64,000 nt of DNA from Streptomyces sp. ALI-76-A (GTDB taxonomy: Bacteria > Actinomycetota > Actinomycetes > Streptomycetales > Streptomycetaceae), in assembly GCF_030287445.1 (NCBI RefSeq), contig NZ_JASVWB010000002.1, positions 4,712,001 to 4,776,000 of the forward strand. The letters are read 5' to 3'. Within the stretch, counting starts at the first letter, position 1, and each line of letters starts with the position of its first letter. The position numbers and the translations under genes were made by a program. Positions 34,696-43,726 of the stretch are shown one piece after another. Under the pieces are notes generated by a model. The model did not search any database, had not been told where the DNA came from, and saw nothing but the letters and a program-made list of their open reading frames with translations.

Positions 34696-35471
34696 ATCTG
34701 CGCCCGGCCCTGCTTGTGCACCTCCGCCAGACGCCGCGCCCCCAGGTCCAGGGCCGCCCGGGTGACATCGGCGGACACGTCGCCGAGGCCGCCGTGGGTG
34801 AGCCCGATCGCGTCGTCGCCGACGCGGACGACGGCGACGTCCAGGGTGAGCACGACCGGCTCGCCGTTCAGCGTCGCGCCCACCACGGCGATCCGCAGAC
34901 CCTGCCGGGCGTCCCCCACCTCCGGCAGACCCGCGTCGGCGACATAGACGTCCGTCACCTTGCCCTGGGCGCTCGTCGCCGCGAACTGGGCGCACTTCCG
35001 CGGCAGGGTCCGCAGCCAGGCCAGGCTCCGCTCGACGTCCGCCGGTCTGTGGGTGACGACCTGGTAGCGCAGCTGGGACCCGTTCCAGACGTCGTCGAGG
35101 CCGACCGCGGCACGGGGGCGGGTGTCCGCGCCGAACAGTTCCTCGGCGTAGAGGGCGTCCAGCAGCCGCCGGCACTCGGGCTTCTCCGCGGTCGCCTTCA
35201 GCAGCCCGTCGTGCCAGGTCGCGGCGCCCTGCGTGGGAGCCCAGGGCTCGCCCAGGTCGGCCTCCGTGACGAGGGCGGCCCGGGCCTGCGCCTGGGTGAG
35301 GCCGGCCGGGGACGGGGCGGCGGAGGTCGCGGGCGCACTGCTCGGCGGCGTGATGTCGGCCTTCCGGGCGGTGGGCGGCGCGCTGAGAGCGGAGCAGGCG
35401 GTCACGGCGGCCAGGGCACCCAGGGCGAGAACGGAGCCGACGAGGGTGCGGGCGGCCGGAGCTGGGGTCAT
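34692..35471 (-). CDS. Lipoprotein, uncharacterised; stop codon lies in MITE end
   Basis: 259 residues from ATG 35471 (RBS GGAG). The signal peptide LVGSVLALGALAAVTACS carries a lipobox with Cys ~20-25. The mature domain (~70-255) has TQAQARAALVTEADLGEPWAP, ECRRLLDALYAEELFG, and a VVLTLDVAVVRVGDDAIGL strand, similar to actinobacterial sensor-domain-like lipoproteins. The final codons HKQGRAQI run straight into TAG supplied by the MITE terminus; whether residues were lost depends on the ancestral site. The extracytoplasmic role is unknown. Confidence 0.8.
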   Translation of the reverse strand: MTPAPAARTLVGSVLALGALAAVTACSALSAPPTARKADITPPSSAPATSAAPSPAGLTQAQARAALVTEADLGEPWAPTQGAATWHDGLLKATAEKPECRRLLDALYAEELFGADTRPRAAVGLDDVWNGSQLRYQVVTHRPADVERSLAWLRTLPRKCAQFAATSAQGKVTDVYVADAGLPEVGDARQGLRIAVVGATLNGEPVVLTLDVAVVRVGDDAIGLTHGGLGDVSADVTRAALDLGARRLAEVHKQGRAQI

Positions 35472-35660
35472 CGGGGAGGTCTCCTTGACGGACGTCCAAG
35501 ATCGAGTACGCCCTCCTACGGCACCACCTGCCCGCCCGCTCCACCAGTGAGCCGGGCCGTCCGGGTGAGCGGGCACCGACACGCGGCGGCACACCGGCCC
35601 ACCCCGCCACCGCGCGAAAACCCGTCGCCGCCTCCTCCGCCCCGCTGCTACCGTCCCCGC

Positions 35661-35726
35661 ATGCAGCGCGCCCACGCGGTACGTCCGTCCGTGACGACGA
35701 CGCCGGAGAGTGTCCCGGCGCGCTGA
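35661..35726 (+). CDS. Threonine leader peptide of thrS-like gene
   Basis: A 21-codon open frame, MQRAHAVRPSVTTTPESVPA plus R, with three consecutive Thr codons (ACG ACG ACG, 35694-35702). It has no Shine-Dalgarno but a TACCGT -10-like hexamer ends seven bases before the ATG, so a leaderless transcript is likely. The Thr codons are followed at once by a small hairpin (35701-35720) and then a terminator hairpin before a ThrRS-like gene, the arrangement of ribosome-mediated attenuation. Confidence 0.6.
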   Translation: MQRAHAVRPSVTTTPESVPAR

Positions 35727-35741
35727 CAGCTGAGCTGACAT

Positions 35742-35773
35742 CGAAGCCCCGGGGCGAGTGCCCCGGGGCTTCG
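35742..35773 (+). terminator. Attenuator hairpin before thrS-like gene
   Basis: Perfect 14-bp stem CGAAGCCCCGGGGC / GCCCCGGGGCTTCG with a 4-base loop, 15 bases after the leader stop and 44 bases before the thrS-like start. Bases 35714-35718 (CCCGG) can pair with CCGGG inside the stem as an antiterminator. Confidence 0.7.
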
Positions 35774-35816
35774 TCGTGCGGGGGCTCGTTCAGGGCGGAC
35801 CGTGAGGAGAGCCACC

Positions 35817-37035
35817 GTGCACGACCACCGCCGACTCGGCCGTGAACTCGGCCTGTTCGACACCGACCCGCTGATCGGCGCGGGGCTGCCGTACTGGCTG
35901 CCCGACGGGGCCGTCGTCCGGCAGGTCCTGGAGGAGTACGTCCGGGAGACCGAACGCGCCGCCGGCTACCGGCACGTGTACTCACCGGTCCTCGGCAAGC
36001 GGGAGCTGTACGAGATCTCGGGGCACTGGTCCCACTACAGCGACGACATGTTCCCGCCGATGCGGCTGGGCGCGGAGGAGGTCGTGCTGCGGCCCAGCCT
36101 CTGTCCCCACCACGCGCTCATCTACCGCTCCCGCTCCCACAGCTACCGTGAACTGCCCCTCCGGATAGCCGAGTTGGGTGGCATGTACCGTTCCGAGCCG
36201 TCCGGCGTGCTCGGCGGGCTGACCCGCGTCCGGGCCATCCACCTCAACGACGCGCACATCTTCTGCACCCTGGAACAGGCCGTGGACGAGGCCCGGGACG
36301 CGCTGGCGCTGATCGGCCGCGCCTACGCCGACCTCGGCATCCGGGCCGCCCGCCACCGCCTCTCCCTCCGGCGAGGGCGGCAAGTACGTCGCCGGCCCCG
36401 GTCTGTGGCGGCGGGCCACCGCGCTGCTGCGGGAGGTGCTCGACAGCTCCGGCATCCCCTACGAGGCCGCCGAGGGCGAGGCCGCCTTCTACGGTCCCAA
36501 GATCGACGTCCAGATCACCGATCCCGCCGGCCGCGAGTCCACCCTCTCCACCGTGCAGCTCGACTTCCACCAGCCCGAACGCTTCGACCTGCACTACATC
36601 GGCGCCGACGGGGCGAGACACCGGCCGGTCATGGTGCACCGCAGCGTCATCGGCAGCGTGGAACGCGCGGTCGCGCACCTCGTCGAACAGCACGGCGGCG
36701 CCTTCCCGGCCTGGCTCGCGCCGGTCCAGCTGGCGGTGCTGCCGGTCACCCGGGCGCAGGAGGAGCGGGCCCACGAGGTGGTACGGCAGGCCGTGGCGCA
36801 GGGGCTGCGGGCGCAGGCCCACGGACCGGACGAGGGCAGCCTCGGGGCCCGGATCCGGGCCGCGCGCCTGGTGCCGTACCGGGCGGTGATCGGGGAGCGG
36901 GAGGCCGACGCCGGTCTGGTGGCCGTACGGCTGCGGGACGGGAACCGCCCGGGAGCCCTGCCCGTCGCCGAACTCCTCGGCCGGATCGGCGCCCGCGTCG
37001 GGGCTCGCGGCACCGGACTGTGGGCGGCTGCGTAA
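35817..37035 (+). pseudogene. Short threonyl-tRNA synthetase paralogue, frameshifted near 36369
   Basis: GTG start with RBS GAGGAG. Frame 1 encodes the class II core: DHRRLGRELGLFDTDPLIG, GHWSHYSDDMFPPM, RPSLCPHHALIYR, RIAELGGMYRSEPSG. After LSL near 36368 coding moves to the other frame, giving GEGGKYVAGPGLW, EAAFYGPKIDVQIT, HRSVIGSVERAV and the anticodon-binding domain ending GLWAAA. One extra base or two missing bases explain the break. The product would be ~405 residues and lacks the TGS and editing domains of ThrRS, so it is a short, non-editing type. I recall similar short thrS2 genes in Streptomyces; not checked. Preceded by a Thr attenuator. Confidence 0.8.
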
Positions 37036-37072
37036 GGTCGGTCCGGTAACCCGTGGCGAGAGGATTCCCGAC

Positions 37073-38035
37073 GTGACCGGTCAGCCCATCCCGGTGATCA
37101 TCGACTGCGACACCGGCGTCGACGACGCCCTGGCCCTGCTGTTCGCCGTACGGCACCCGGGCATCGACCTGCGTGCGGTCACCTGCGTGGCCGGAAACAC
37201 CGACGTCGACGGGGTGGTCCGCAACACCCTGACCGTGCTGGAGCAGGCGGGGGCGGCCGGCATCCCGGTCGCCCGGGGCGCCGAGCGTCCGCTGATCGAG
37301 CCGGTCCGCACGGCGCGGCACGTGCACGGCGAGGACGGGATGGGCGACCTCGGACTGCCCGCGCCCACCCGGACGCCGGTCGACGTGGACGCCGTCACCC
37401 TCCTCCGGCGGGAGATCCTCGCCTCCCCGAGGCCGGTCACCCTGATCCCCATCGCGCCCCTGACGAACATCGCCCTGCTCCTGCGCACCCACCCGGAGGT
37501 GGTCCGCAACATCGAGCGGATCGTGTTCATGGGCGGGGCGGTGGCCACGGGGAACGCCACACCGGTGGCCGAGTTCAACGTGTGGCACGACCCGGAGGCG
37601 GCGGCCGTCCTGCTCACCGCGGGCGTGCCGATCACCATGTACGGCCTGGACGTGTTCAAGCAGGTCCTGGTCCCGGCGGCGGACGTGCAGCGGCTGCGCG
37701 CCGCGGCGGAGCCCCGCCTGCGGTTGGCCGGCGAACTCCTCGCCCACCGCGACCCGGCCACCTCCGGCGACCCCACCCCGACCGGCGGCCTCGGCGACGC
37801 GGGCGCGGTCTGCGCGGTCGTCGACCCGCAGGGCATCACGACCGAGCCGCTGCCGGTCGAGGTGAGTCTGGCCCCGGGCCCGGCCCGGGGCCAGACGGTC
37901 GTCGACCGCCGGCCGCGCCCCGGAGAGTCCGAGATCCACCAGGGCGTCCGCGAGAAGCCCCTGGTGGACGTGGCGTTGGGCGTCGACGTGGAGCGGTACG
38001 TGAAGCTGTGGCTGACGACCGTCGAGGGCGTCTGA
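37073..38035 (+). CDS. Nucleoside hydrolase (IUNH family)
   Basis: 320 residues from GTG. The DCDTGVDDALALLFA motif near the N-terminus holds the Ca-binding Asp cluster; FMGGAV and PVAEFNVWHDPEAAA form the ribose pocket and further Ca ligand. The enzyme cleaves the N-glycosidic bond of ribonucleosides for salvage; purine or pyrimidine preference cannot be told. It starts 38 bp after the thrS-like stop and may be read through from it. No transporter is adjacent. Confidence 0.92.
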   Translation: MTGQPIPVIIDCDTGVDDALALLFAVRHPGIDLRAVTCVAGNTDVDGVVRNTLTVLEQAGAAGIPVARGAERPLIEPVRTARHVHGEDGMGDLGLPAPTRTPVDVDAVTLLRREILASPRPVTLIPIAPLTNIALLLRTHPEVVRNIERIVFMGGAVATGNATPVAEFNVWHDPEAAAVLLTAGVPITMYGLDVFKQVLVPAADVQRLRAAAEPRLRLAGELLAHRDPATSGDPTPTGGLGDAGAVCAVVDPQGITTEPLPVEVSLAPGPARGQTVVDRRPRPGESEIHQGVREKPLVDVALGVDVERYVKLWLTTVEGV

Positions 38036-38052
38036 CCGGCCTGCTCGACCAC

Positions 38053-38139
38053 TGCGCCGCGGACGGCCGAGGGCCCCGGTGCCGCCTGCGGAGCCCGCGG
38101 ATCACCGGGCCCCGTCCGTCCGCCACCGGCCCGGCGGAC
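38053..38139. repeat. 87-bp direct repeat, copy A
   Basis: Matches 38230-38316 at 85 of 87 positions; starts TGCGCCGCGGACGGCCGA. Confidence 0.85.
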
Positions 38140-38229
38140 GGGCGGCGGGTCGGGTGGCGGACTGGTGACCGCGTGCGTGGTCGTGTCGGTACGAGCGCGT
38201 GGCCTCGCGGCGGCGCGTCGCCGGGGTGC

Positions 38230-38316
38230 TGCGCCGCGGACGGCCGATGGCCCCGGCGCCGCCTGCGGAGCCCGCGGATCACCGGGCCCCGTCCGTCCGC
38301 CACCGGCCCGGCGGAC
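38230..38316. repeat. 87-bp direct repeat, copy B
   Basis: Second copy of the block at 38053, 177 bp further on. Confidence 0.85.
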
Positions 38317-38438
38317 CGGTGGTCATACGAGTACGACCAGGCCGGCCGGTGGCGGACGTGTGGCGCCGACCCGGCGGGCCGGGCGGCGGACAGGTGGCCG
38401 CGCGCCGTGGCCTCGCCTTGGCGCGCGTGGTCGTATCG

Positions 38439-39386
38439 CTACGCGCGCGTGGCCTTGCGGCGGCGCGTCGCCATCACGATGCCCGCGCCGCCCGCGAGCA
38501 GCACCGCCGCTCCGATCGCGATCGGGCCCGTGCTGCTGTTGGCGCCGGTCTCCGCGAGGTCCTCGCCGCCGCCGTTCGGCGCGGGGGCCGGCGCGGTGGT
38601 GGACTCGGAGGCCGACGGGGTCGGGGCGTCGGTGGTCGGCGCCTCGGTGGTCGGCGTTCCGCTCGCCGGCGGCTCCGTGGCCGGCGGGGTCGTCTCCTCG
38701 GCCGGCGTGGACGGCTCGGTGGACTCCGGGACCGAGGGGGTCGGAGTCGGGGTGGCCGGCGGCTCGGACGGGGCCGTCGTGCAGTCCTTCGTGCCGCCGT
38801 TCCAGGCCGCGATCAGCTTGTCCTTGATGACCGGGCGGTCCGGGCCCTTGGGCAGGTCGCCGTGGACGAAGCCGTCCTTGGCGTCGAGCTCCCCGTCGAA
38901 CTTGACCGCGCCCCGGTAGAGGTCGATCTGGGCGAAGCAGCCCGCGTCCGGCACCGCGATGTCGAGGGACTCGGTCTGCCCCGGCTTCACGGTCACCGTG
39001 TCGAAGTCGACGAAGACCTGCTCACCGGAGGTGTTGAAGGTGGCGCCGTGCGCGAGGTAGGACGCGAGGGAGGCGGTGCAGGTGGCGGCGTCACCGGCGG
39101 TGCGGACCTTGATGTGGACCTTGCCGTCGTCGGTGGGCCTGAGGTTCTGGTCGTCGACCTTGACCGAGTCGAAGAAGCCCGTGCCGTCCAGGGAGAACTG
39201 GCAGCGGTCGGTACCAGTCTCCGTACCCGCGCCCGTGCCCGGCTCGTAGGTGTCGCCGGACTTCCAGCCGTCGCCGCCGGGGGTGCCGGTCGCCCAGGAG
39301 GTGGGGGCGGAGACGGCACAGAGGACGAGCGCCGCGGCGCCCGTCCCCAGCAGGCGGCGCGCGGTGACACGTCTAGCTATGGACAT
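38439..39386 (-). CDS. LAETG-anchored cell-surface protein (class E sortase substrate)
   Basis: 315 residues. Signal peptide at 1-32 (RRLLGTGAAALVLCAVSAPTSWA). An Ig-like mature domain follows (residues ~45-190: FSLDGTGFFDSVKVDD, VFVDFDTVTVKPGQTESLD), then a Pro/Thr/Glu-rich wall-spanning stalk (~195-275) and EDLAETG, a hydrophobic helix GPIAIGAAVLLAGGAGIVMA and a RRRK tail. LAXTG is the class E sortase signal, so the protein is linked to peptidoglycan. Downstream lies a partial duplicate of its own 3' end. No sortase gene is in the window. Confidence 0.9.
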   Translation of the reverse strand: MSIARRVTARRLLGTGAAALVLCAVSAPTSWATGTPGGDGWKSGDTYEPGTGAGTETGTDRCQFSLDGTGFFDSVKVDDQNLRPTDDGKVHIKVRTAGDAATCTASLASYLAHGATFNTSGEQVFVDFDTVTVKPGQTESLDIAVPDAGCFAQIDLYRGAVKFDGELDAKDGFVHGDLPKGPDRPVIKDKLIAAWNGGTKDCTTAPSEPPATPTPTPSVPESTEPSTPAEETTPPATEPPASGTPTTEAPTTDAPTPSASESTTAPAPAPNGGGEDLAETGANSSTGPIAIGAAVLLAGGAGIVMATRRRKATRA

Positions 39387-39508
39387 GCGGATCCCATCGG
39401 GGTGAGTGGTCTGAGAAAGAAACACTGGGCCCATTGGTCACGTGCGCCACAGTGCCCGCACATCGTGGATCCCACTGCTGAACGCTGTCAACCTGCGTGT
39501 ATGCAGGG

Positions 39509-39524
39509 TGACTTCGAGAAGTCA
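39509..39524. promoter_or_regulatory. 16-bp palindrome in divergent promoter region
   Basis: TGACTTCGAGAAGTCA: 7-bp arms around GA. It lies between the LAETG gene and the GH13 gene; the bound protein is not known. Confidence 0.4.
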
Positions 39525-39637
39525 TCACATTTCCGCCACACGGGGAATGAAGTGCTCCGGACAGCGTTCGAGTTCACTTTCCTGACAATGGGGACAGGTA
39601 CCTGAGTGCTGTCCACCACCGCCACGAGGGAGACCGC

Positions 39638-41305
39638 GTGACCGAGTCCCAGTCCCACCGAACCGACCTCTCGTCCAAGGACCCCAACTGGTGGCGGCAG
39701 GCCGTCGTCTACCAGGTCTACCCCCGCAGCTTCGCCGACGCCGACGGCGACGGACTCGGGGACCTGAAGGGCGTCACCCGGCGCCTGACCCATCTCGCCG
39801 CCCTCGGGGTCGACGCCCTGTGGCTGAGTCCCTTCTACCCCTCCGAACTCGCCGACGGCGGCTACGACGTCGCCGACTACCGGGACGTCGACCCGCGTCT
39901 GGGCACCCTCGACGACTTCGACGCCCTGACCGCCGAGGCGCACCGCCTCGGCCTGAAGGTGATCGTCGACCTGGTCCCCAACCACACCTCGCACCAGCAC
40001 GCCTGGTTCCAGGAGGCCCTCGCCGCCGGCCCCGGCTCTCCGGCCCGCGACCGCTACGTCTTCCGCGACGGACGCGGCCCGCACGGCGAACACCCGCCCA
40101 CCGACTGGCAGTCCGTGTTCGGCGGCAGCGCCTGGCAGCGGGTGCCGGACGGCCAGTGGTACCTGCACCTGTTCGCCTCCCAGCAGCCCGACCTTAACTG
40201 GGAGAACGAGGAGGTCCGCGCCGACTTCCGCACCACCCTGCGCTTCTGGTCCGACCGCGGCGTGGACGGCTTCCGCGTCGACGTCGCGCACGCCCTGGCC
40301 AAGGACCTGAGCGAACCCCTGAAGGACCTCGGCGCCCCCGAACGCAGCGGCGAGGAGGCGCTGACCGAGTTCCCGCCCGGCGCCCACCCCTTCTACGACC
40401 GTGACGAGGTCCACGAGATCTACCGCGACTGGCGCAAGATCCTGGACGCCTACCGCCCGCCCCGCATGGCCGTCGCCGAGGCCTGGGTGCCCGGCGTGCG
40501 ACGCGCGCTGTACGCCCGCCCCGACGAACTCGGCCAGGCCTTCAACTTCGAGTATCTCCAGACCGGTTGGGACGCCGACGGTCTGCGCCAGGTCATCACC
40601 GACTCACTGGCCGGGGCGCGGGCCGCGGGGGCGTCGGCCACCTGGGTCCTGTCCAACCACGACGTCATCCGCCACACCTCCCGGCTGATGCTGCCGCCCG
40701 GCACCGACGACAACGCCTGGCTGCTGTCCGGCGGCCACGCCCCCGCGATCGACACCGCCGCGGGTCTGCGCCGTGCCCGGGCGGCCACGCTCCTGATGCT
40801 GGCGCTGCCCGGCTCGTCGTACGTCTACCAGGGCGAGGAACTCGGCCTGCCCGAGGTGGCCGACCTGCCCGTCGAGGTGCTCCAGGACCCGATCTGGGAG
40901 CAGACGGGCCGGGTCCGCAAGGGCCGCGACGGATGCCGGGTCCCGCTGCCGTGGACGACGACGGGACCCTCGTACGGCTTCGGGGCCGGTGGCGCCTGGC
41001 TGCCGCAGCCGGAGAGCTTCGCGGAGTACGCCGTCGAGGCCCAGGACGGGACCGAGGGTTCGACCCTGGAGTTCTACCGAACCGCCCTCAGGCTGCGCCG
41101 CAAGCTCCAGGAGGGCGAGTCGCTGACCTGGGCGGACGACAGCCCGCCCGGAGTCCTGGACTTCGCCCGCCACGACGGCTGGCGGTGTGTCGCCAACCTG
41201 TCGGGAACGGCCGTACCGCTGCCGGCGGGCGAAGTGCTCCTGGCGAGCCGCCCGTTGGACGACGGGCGGCTCGGTCCGGACACCACCGTCTGGCTCGGTC
41301 CCTAG
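39638..41305 (+). CDS. GH13 alpha-glucosidase-type enzyme
   Basis: 555 residues from GTG with GAGGGAG upstream. The (beta/alpha)8 barrel motifs are VIVDLVPNHTS (region I), GFRVDVAHAL with the nucleophile Asp, MAVAEAWVPG with the acid Glu, and LSNHDVIRHTS with the third Asp. Domain B and the LPGSSYVYQGEELGLPEV loop fit oligo-1,6-glucosidase or alpha-glucosidase subfamilies. No signal peptide, so it works on imported maltodextrin-type sugars in the cytosol. No sugar ABC transporter or LacI gene is adjacent. Its stop lies nine bases from the convergent DUF4142 stop. Confidence 0.92.
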   Translation: MTESQSHRTDLSSKDPNWWRQAVVYQVYPRSFADADGDGLGDLKGVTRRLTHLAALGVDALWLSPFYPSELADGGYDVADYRDVDPRLGTLDDFDALTAEAHRLGLKVIVDLVPNHTSHQHAWFQEALAAGPGSPARDRYVFRDGRGPHGEHPPTDWQSVFGGSAWQRVPDGQWYLHLFASQQPDLNWENEEVRADFRTTLRFWSDRGVDGFRVDVAHALAKDLSEPLKDLGAPERSGEEALTEFPPGAHPFYDRDEVHEIYRDWRKILDAYRPPRMAVAEAWVPGVRRALYARPDELGQAFNFEYLQTGWDADGLRQVITDSLAGARAAGASATWVLSNHDVIRHTSRLMLPPGTDDNAWLLSGGHAPAIDTAAGLRRARAATLLMLALPGSSYVYQGEELGLPEVADLPVEVLQDPIWEQTGRVRKGRDGCRVPLPWTTTGPSYGFGAGGAWLPQPESFAEYAVEAQDGTEGSTLEFYRTALRLRRKLQEGESLTWADDSPPGVLDFARHDGWRCVANLSGTAVPLPAGEVLLASRPLDDGRLGPDTTVWLGP

Positions 41306-41314
41306 GACTGCGTC

Positions 41315-42040
41315 TCAGGGCGTGATGTTCGGCGTCGCGGTCGCGGTCGGCGGCGGGGTGAGGACGACCATCGGCTCGCCGGGCTGCGGCGCCGGCGGAG
41401 TCATGTCGTCCGCGGGCAGCTTCGGCGGGGTGGTCTGCTGGAAGAGGGCCTGGTCGTAGTTGACCAGGCCGGTGTTCTCCATGACCGTGATGTGGTCCAG
41501 GACGGTGTTGTTGGCCTGGTCGGCCAGCTGACGCACCAGGCTGTTCTTGGTGGTCGAACGGATTTTCGCGACCGTGTTGAAGATCGAACCGTGGGTGGTC
41601 CGCAGGATGTTGGCGAAGTTCGAGTCGAATGCCTTGCCGGTCTGCGAGTCGATCTGGTTCACGAAGGACAGCTGCTGCGGGCTCGCCACGTTCGGCAGGG
41701 TGATGTTCAGCATCGGGGCGATCTTGCGGCAGCTGGCGTCCAGCGCCGCGTGTCCGTCCACGAGGTGCTCGGACGCCCTCTTGACCTCCGGGGTCGTCCC
41801 CTTCCTCAGGCCGATCTGCCCGAGCGGGTACTCCCACAGCCCGGCCGCGCGCACGGCCACCACGAAGTGACGGTCCTGCTCGGTCAACGGCCCCCACTGC
41901 GTCTGGGCGATGACCCGGTCCTGGGCGCTGGACACTGTGTTGAGGCCCAGCATCGAGGGGTAGGCGAGCGCCCCCAACGTCAGCGTGAGGGCACCGCCCA
42001 CGAAGAGAGTTCCCATCGCGTTCCGCGAAAAGCGCACCAT
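41315..42040 (-). CDS. Secreted DUF4142 protein
   Basis: 241 residues with an N-terminal signal/anchor helix (MGTLFVGGALTLTLGALAYPS). Residues ~45-185 are a helical bundle of DUF4142, a ferritin-like fold: LTEQDRHFVVAVRAAGLWEY, VKRASEHLVDGHAALDASCR, TTHGSIFNTVAKIRSTTKNS, LDHITVMENTG. The C-terminal ~50 residues are Pro/Thr-rich. Periplasmic or wall location is expected; function unknown. Upstream the minus strand has a TATAGA -10-like hexamer near 42115. Confidence 0.85.
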   Translation of the reverse strand: MVRFSRNAMGTLFVGGALTLTLGALAYPSMLGLNTVSSAQDRVIAQTQWGPLTEQDRHFVVAVRAAGLWEYPLGQIGLRKGTTPEVKRASEHLVDGHAALDASCRKIAPMLNITLPNVASPQQLSFVNQIDSQTGKAFDSNFANILRTTHGSIFNTVAKIRSTTKNSLVRQLADQANNTVLDHITVMENTGLVNYDQALFQQTTPPKLPADDMTPPAPQPGEPMVVLTPPPTATATPNITP

Positions 42041-42220
42041 GCCTCCTGCCCGGTCAAGGGCCCACCGGTCTGCGGGCCTGACGGAGAGTAGTACGGATGG
42101 GAACCGCCTCGGACTCTATAGAAATGGTAAAGAATTCCGTGCGGCGGTCCAGTGGCACGCACTGGCTTCGGTGGGGTGGACCGAGGGAGCCCGGGTGAAC
42201 CGAGGGGGAGGGGCCGGATC

Positions 42221-43057
42221 ATGGCCGTAGTGGTGGAGTTGACGTACTACCCGCTGAAGGGCTGCGCGGGGATCACGACCGGCGAGGCGGAGGTCGGACC
42301 CGCGGGTCTCGCCCACGACCGCGCCTTCATGGTCGTCGGCGTGGACGGGGCCGCCCGCACCCAGCGGCGCGATCCCCGGCTGGCGCTGATCACGCCCGAG
42401 GTGGGCGAGGACGGCGGGCGGCTCACCCTGCGGGCCCCGGACAGCGCGGCGGCACACGTCGACGTGGACACGGACGGCGCCCGCCGGGACGTGACCATGT
42501 TCGGGAACCCGTACCGGGCCATCGACCAGGGCGACGCGGTCGCCGCCTGGCTGTCCCGGGTACTCGGCGAGCCGAGCCGGCTGGTACGGGTCCCGCCGGA
42601 ACACGACCGGGTCACCGACGGCCGGACCCCGGGCACCGCCGCCTTCGCCGACAGCTCGCCCCTGCTCGTGGTGTCCCGCGCGAGCCTGGACCTGCTGAAC
42701 CTGAGGATGACCGGGCGGGGCGCACCCCCGCTGCCCATGAACCGGTTCCGCCCGAACATCGTCGTGGCCGGCTGGGACGAGCCGCACACCGAGGACCGCG
42801 CCCGCCGTCTCACCCTCGGCGCCGCCGAACTGGCCTACGCCAAGCCGGCCGTCCGCTGCGCGGTCACCCTCGTCGACCAGGACTCCGGCACCCGGACGGG
42901 CCCGGAACCCCTGCGCACCCTGGCCGACTACCGCAGATCCCCGGACGGCGTCACCTTCGGCACGAAGTTCGCGGTGCTGCGCCCCGGCAAGGTGTCGGTG
43001 GGGGACGAGGTGGTGGTCGGGGAGTGGAGCGGGCCGGACGTGACCGGGACCCGGTGA
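42221..43057 (+). CDS. MOSC-domain protein
   Basis: 278 residues from ATG with a GGGGGAGGGG purine run upstream. The N-terminal beta-barrel domain (VVELTYYPLKGCAGITTGEAEV, GLAHDRAFMVVGVDG) is followed by the MOSC domain: DSSPLLVVSRASLDLLN, MNRFRPNIVVAGWDEPHTED, and KPAVRCAVTLVDQDSG with the conserved Cys. Relatives reduce N-hydroxylated compounds or carry sulfur, using molybdenum cofactor. It is a single gene; no partner reductase is adjacent. Confidence 0.9.
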   Translation: MAVVVELTYYPLKGCAGITTGEAEVGPAGLAHDRAFMVVGVDGAARTQRRDPRLALITPEVGEDGGRLTLRAPDSAAAHVDVDTDGARRDVTMFGNPYRAIDQGDAVAAWLSRVLGEPSRLVRVPPEHDRVTDGRTPGTAAFADSSPLLVVSRASLDLLNLRMTGRGAPPLPMNRFRPNIVVAGWDEPHTEDRARRLTLGAAELAYAKPAVRCAVTLVDQDSGTRTGPEPLRTLADYRRSPDGVTFGTKFAVLRPGKVSVGDEVVVGEWSGPDVTGTR

Positions 43058-43176
43058 GCGCGCGGGTGCGCGTGGTTCGCCCGGACGGCCGTCCAGCACA
43101 CGCCACCTGGGGAAACACGCCGGAAGAATCACAGCGAGCGGTGTCGATGACGTACCTGTGAGGAGTTGCGCCGACG

Positions 43177-43488
43177 ATGAACCGGTCCAGGAAGGCAGCC
43201 GTGCTGGCGGGGATCGCCGCGGCGGGCACGATCGCGGTGTCCGGCCCGCCCCAGGAGACGCCGCGGGCCGCCGGGCACGGGCGTGAGCTGTGGGGTGCGG
43301 TGACGATCGCGCCGGGCCGGGAGGGCATCGTCGAGGTCGGCGTCCACGAGGGGACGCCGCCTGCGCTCCGGGGTCCCGCCCTCGCCCTGCCCGCCGGCCC
43401 GGGACGCCTCCAGGCGACGGCCACGCTGAACGGGGTGAGCGCGACGAGCGAGCAGATCGACATCACGGTGTCGGCCACGGAACGGTGA
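43177..43488 (+). CDS. Small secreted protein, uncharacterised
   Basis: 103 residues with GAGGAG 12 bases upstream. Residues 1-22 form a signal peptide (RKAAVLAGIAAAGTIAVSG). The rest is a likely single beta domain: LWGAVTIAPGREGIVEVGVH, GRLQATATLNGVSATSEQIDITVS. No catalytic motif or Cys pair. The longer spacing to the ribosome site is at the upper limit. Not recognised beyond this. Confidence 0.6.
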   Translation: MNRSRKAAVLAGIAAAGTIAVSGPPQETPRAAGHGRELWGAVTIAPGREGIVEVGVHEGTPPALRGPALALPAGPGRLQATATLNGVSATSEQIDITVSATER

Positions 43489-43726
43489 CCTGCGCTCCGG
43501 GCGGGCCCCGCCGCTCGTCGGCACCGACCCGCCGGGGTGCGGTTGGGCCCGCGTCGTGCGGTGTGCCGCTTCCCGTGACGGTCCGCGAAGGGGCGGGCGC
43601 GTGCCGGACGTCACCCGTTCGGCCCTGTCCCGTGGCGGGGGCCCCGGTACCGCCCGAAGGTCGAATCACACGACATCGGTGGTCGGCGCAGCGCGCCGGC
43701 CGCCCCGGAAGAAACGGGGTCCGGCC

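Larger units (their letters stand above)
38036..38438. other. Intergenic stretch with duplicated blocks
   Basis: No gene supported. It carries an 87-bp direct repeat (38053 and 38230) and, at 38164-38222, a diverged copy of the LAETG gene's 3' end (real one at 38439-38472). Confidence 0.6.
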
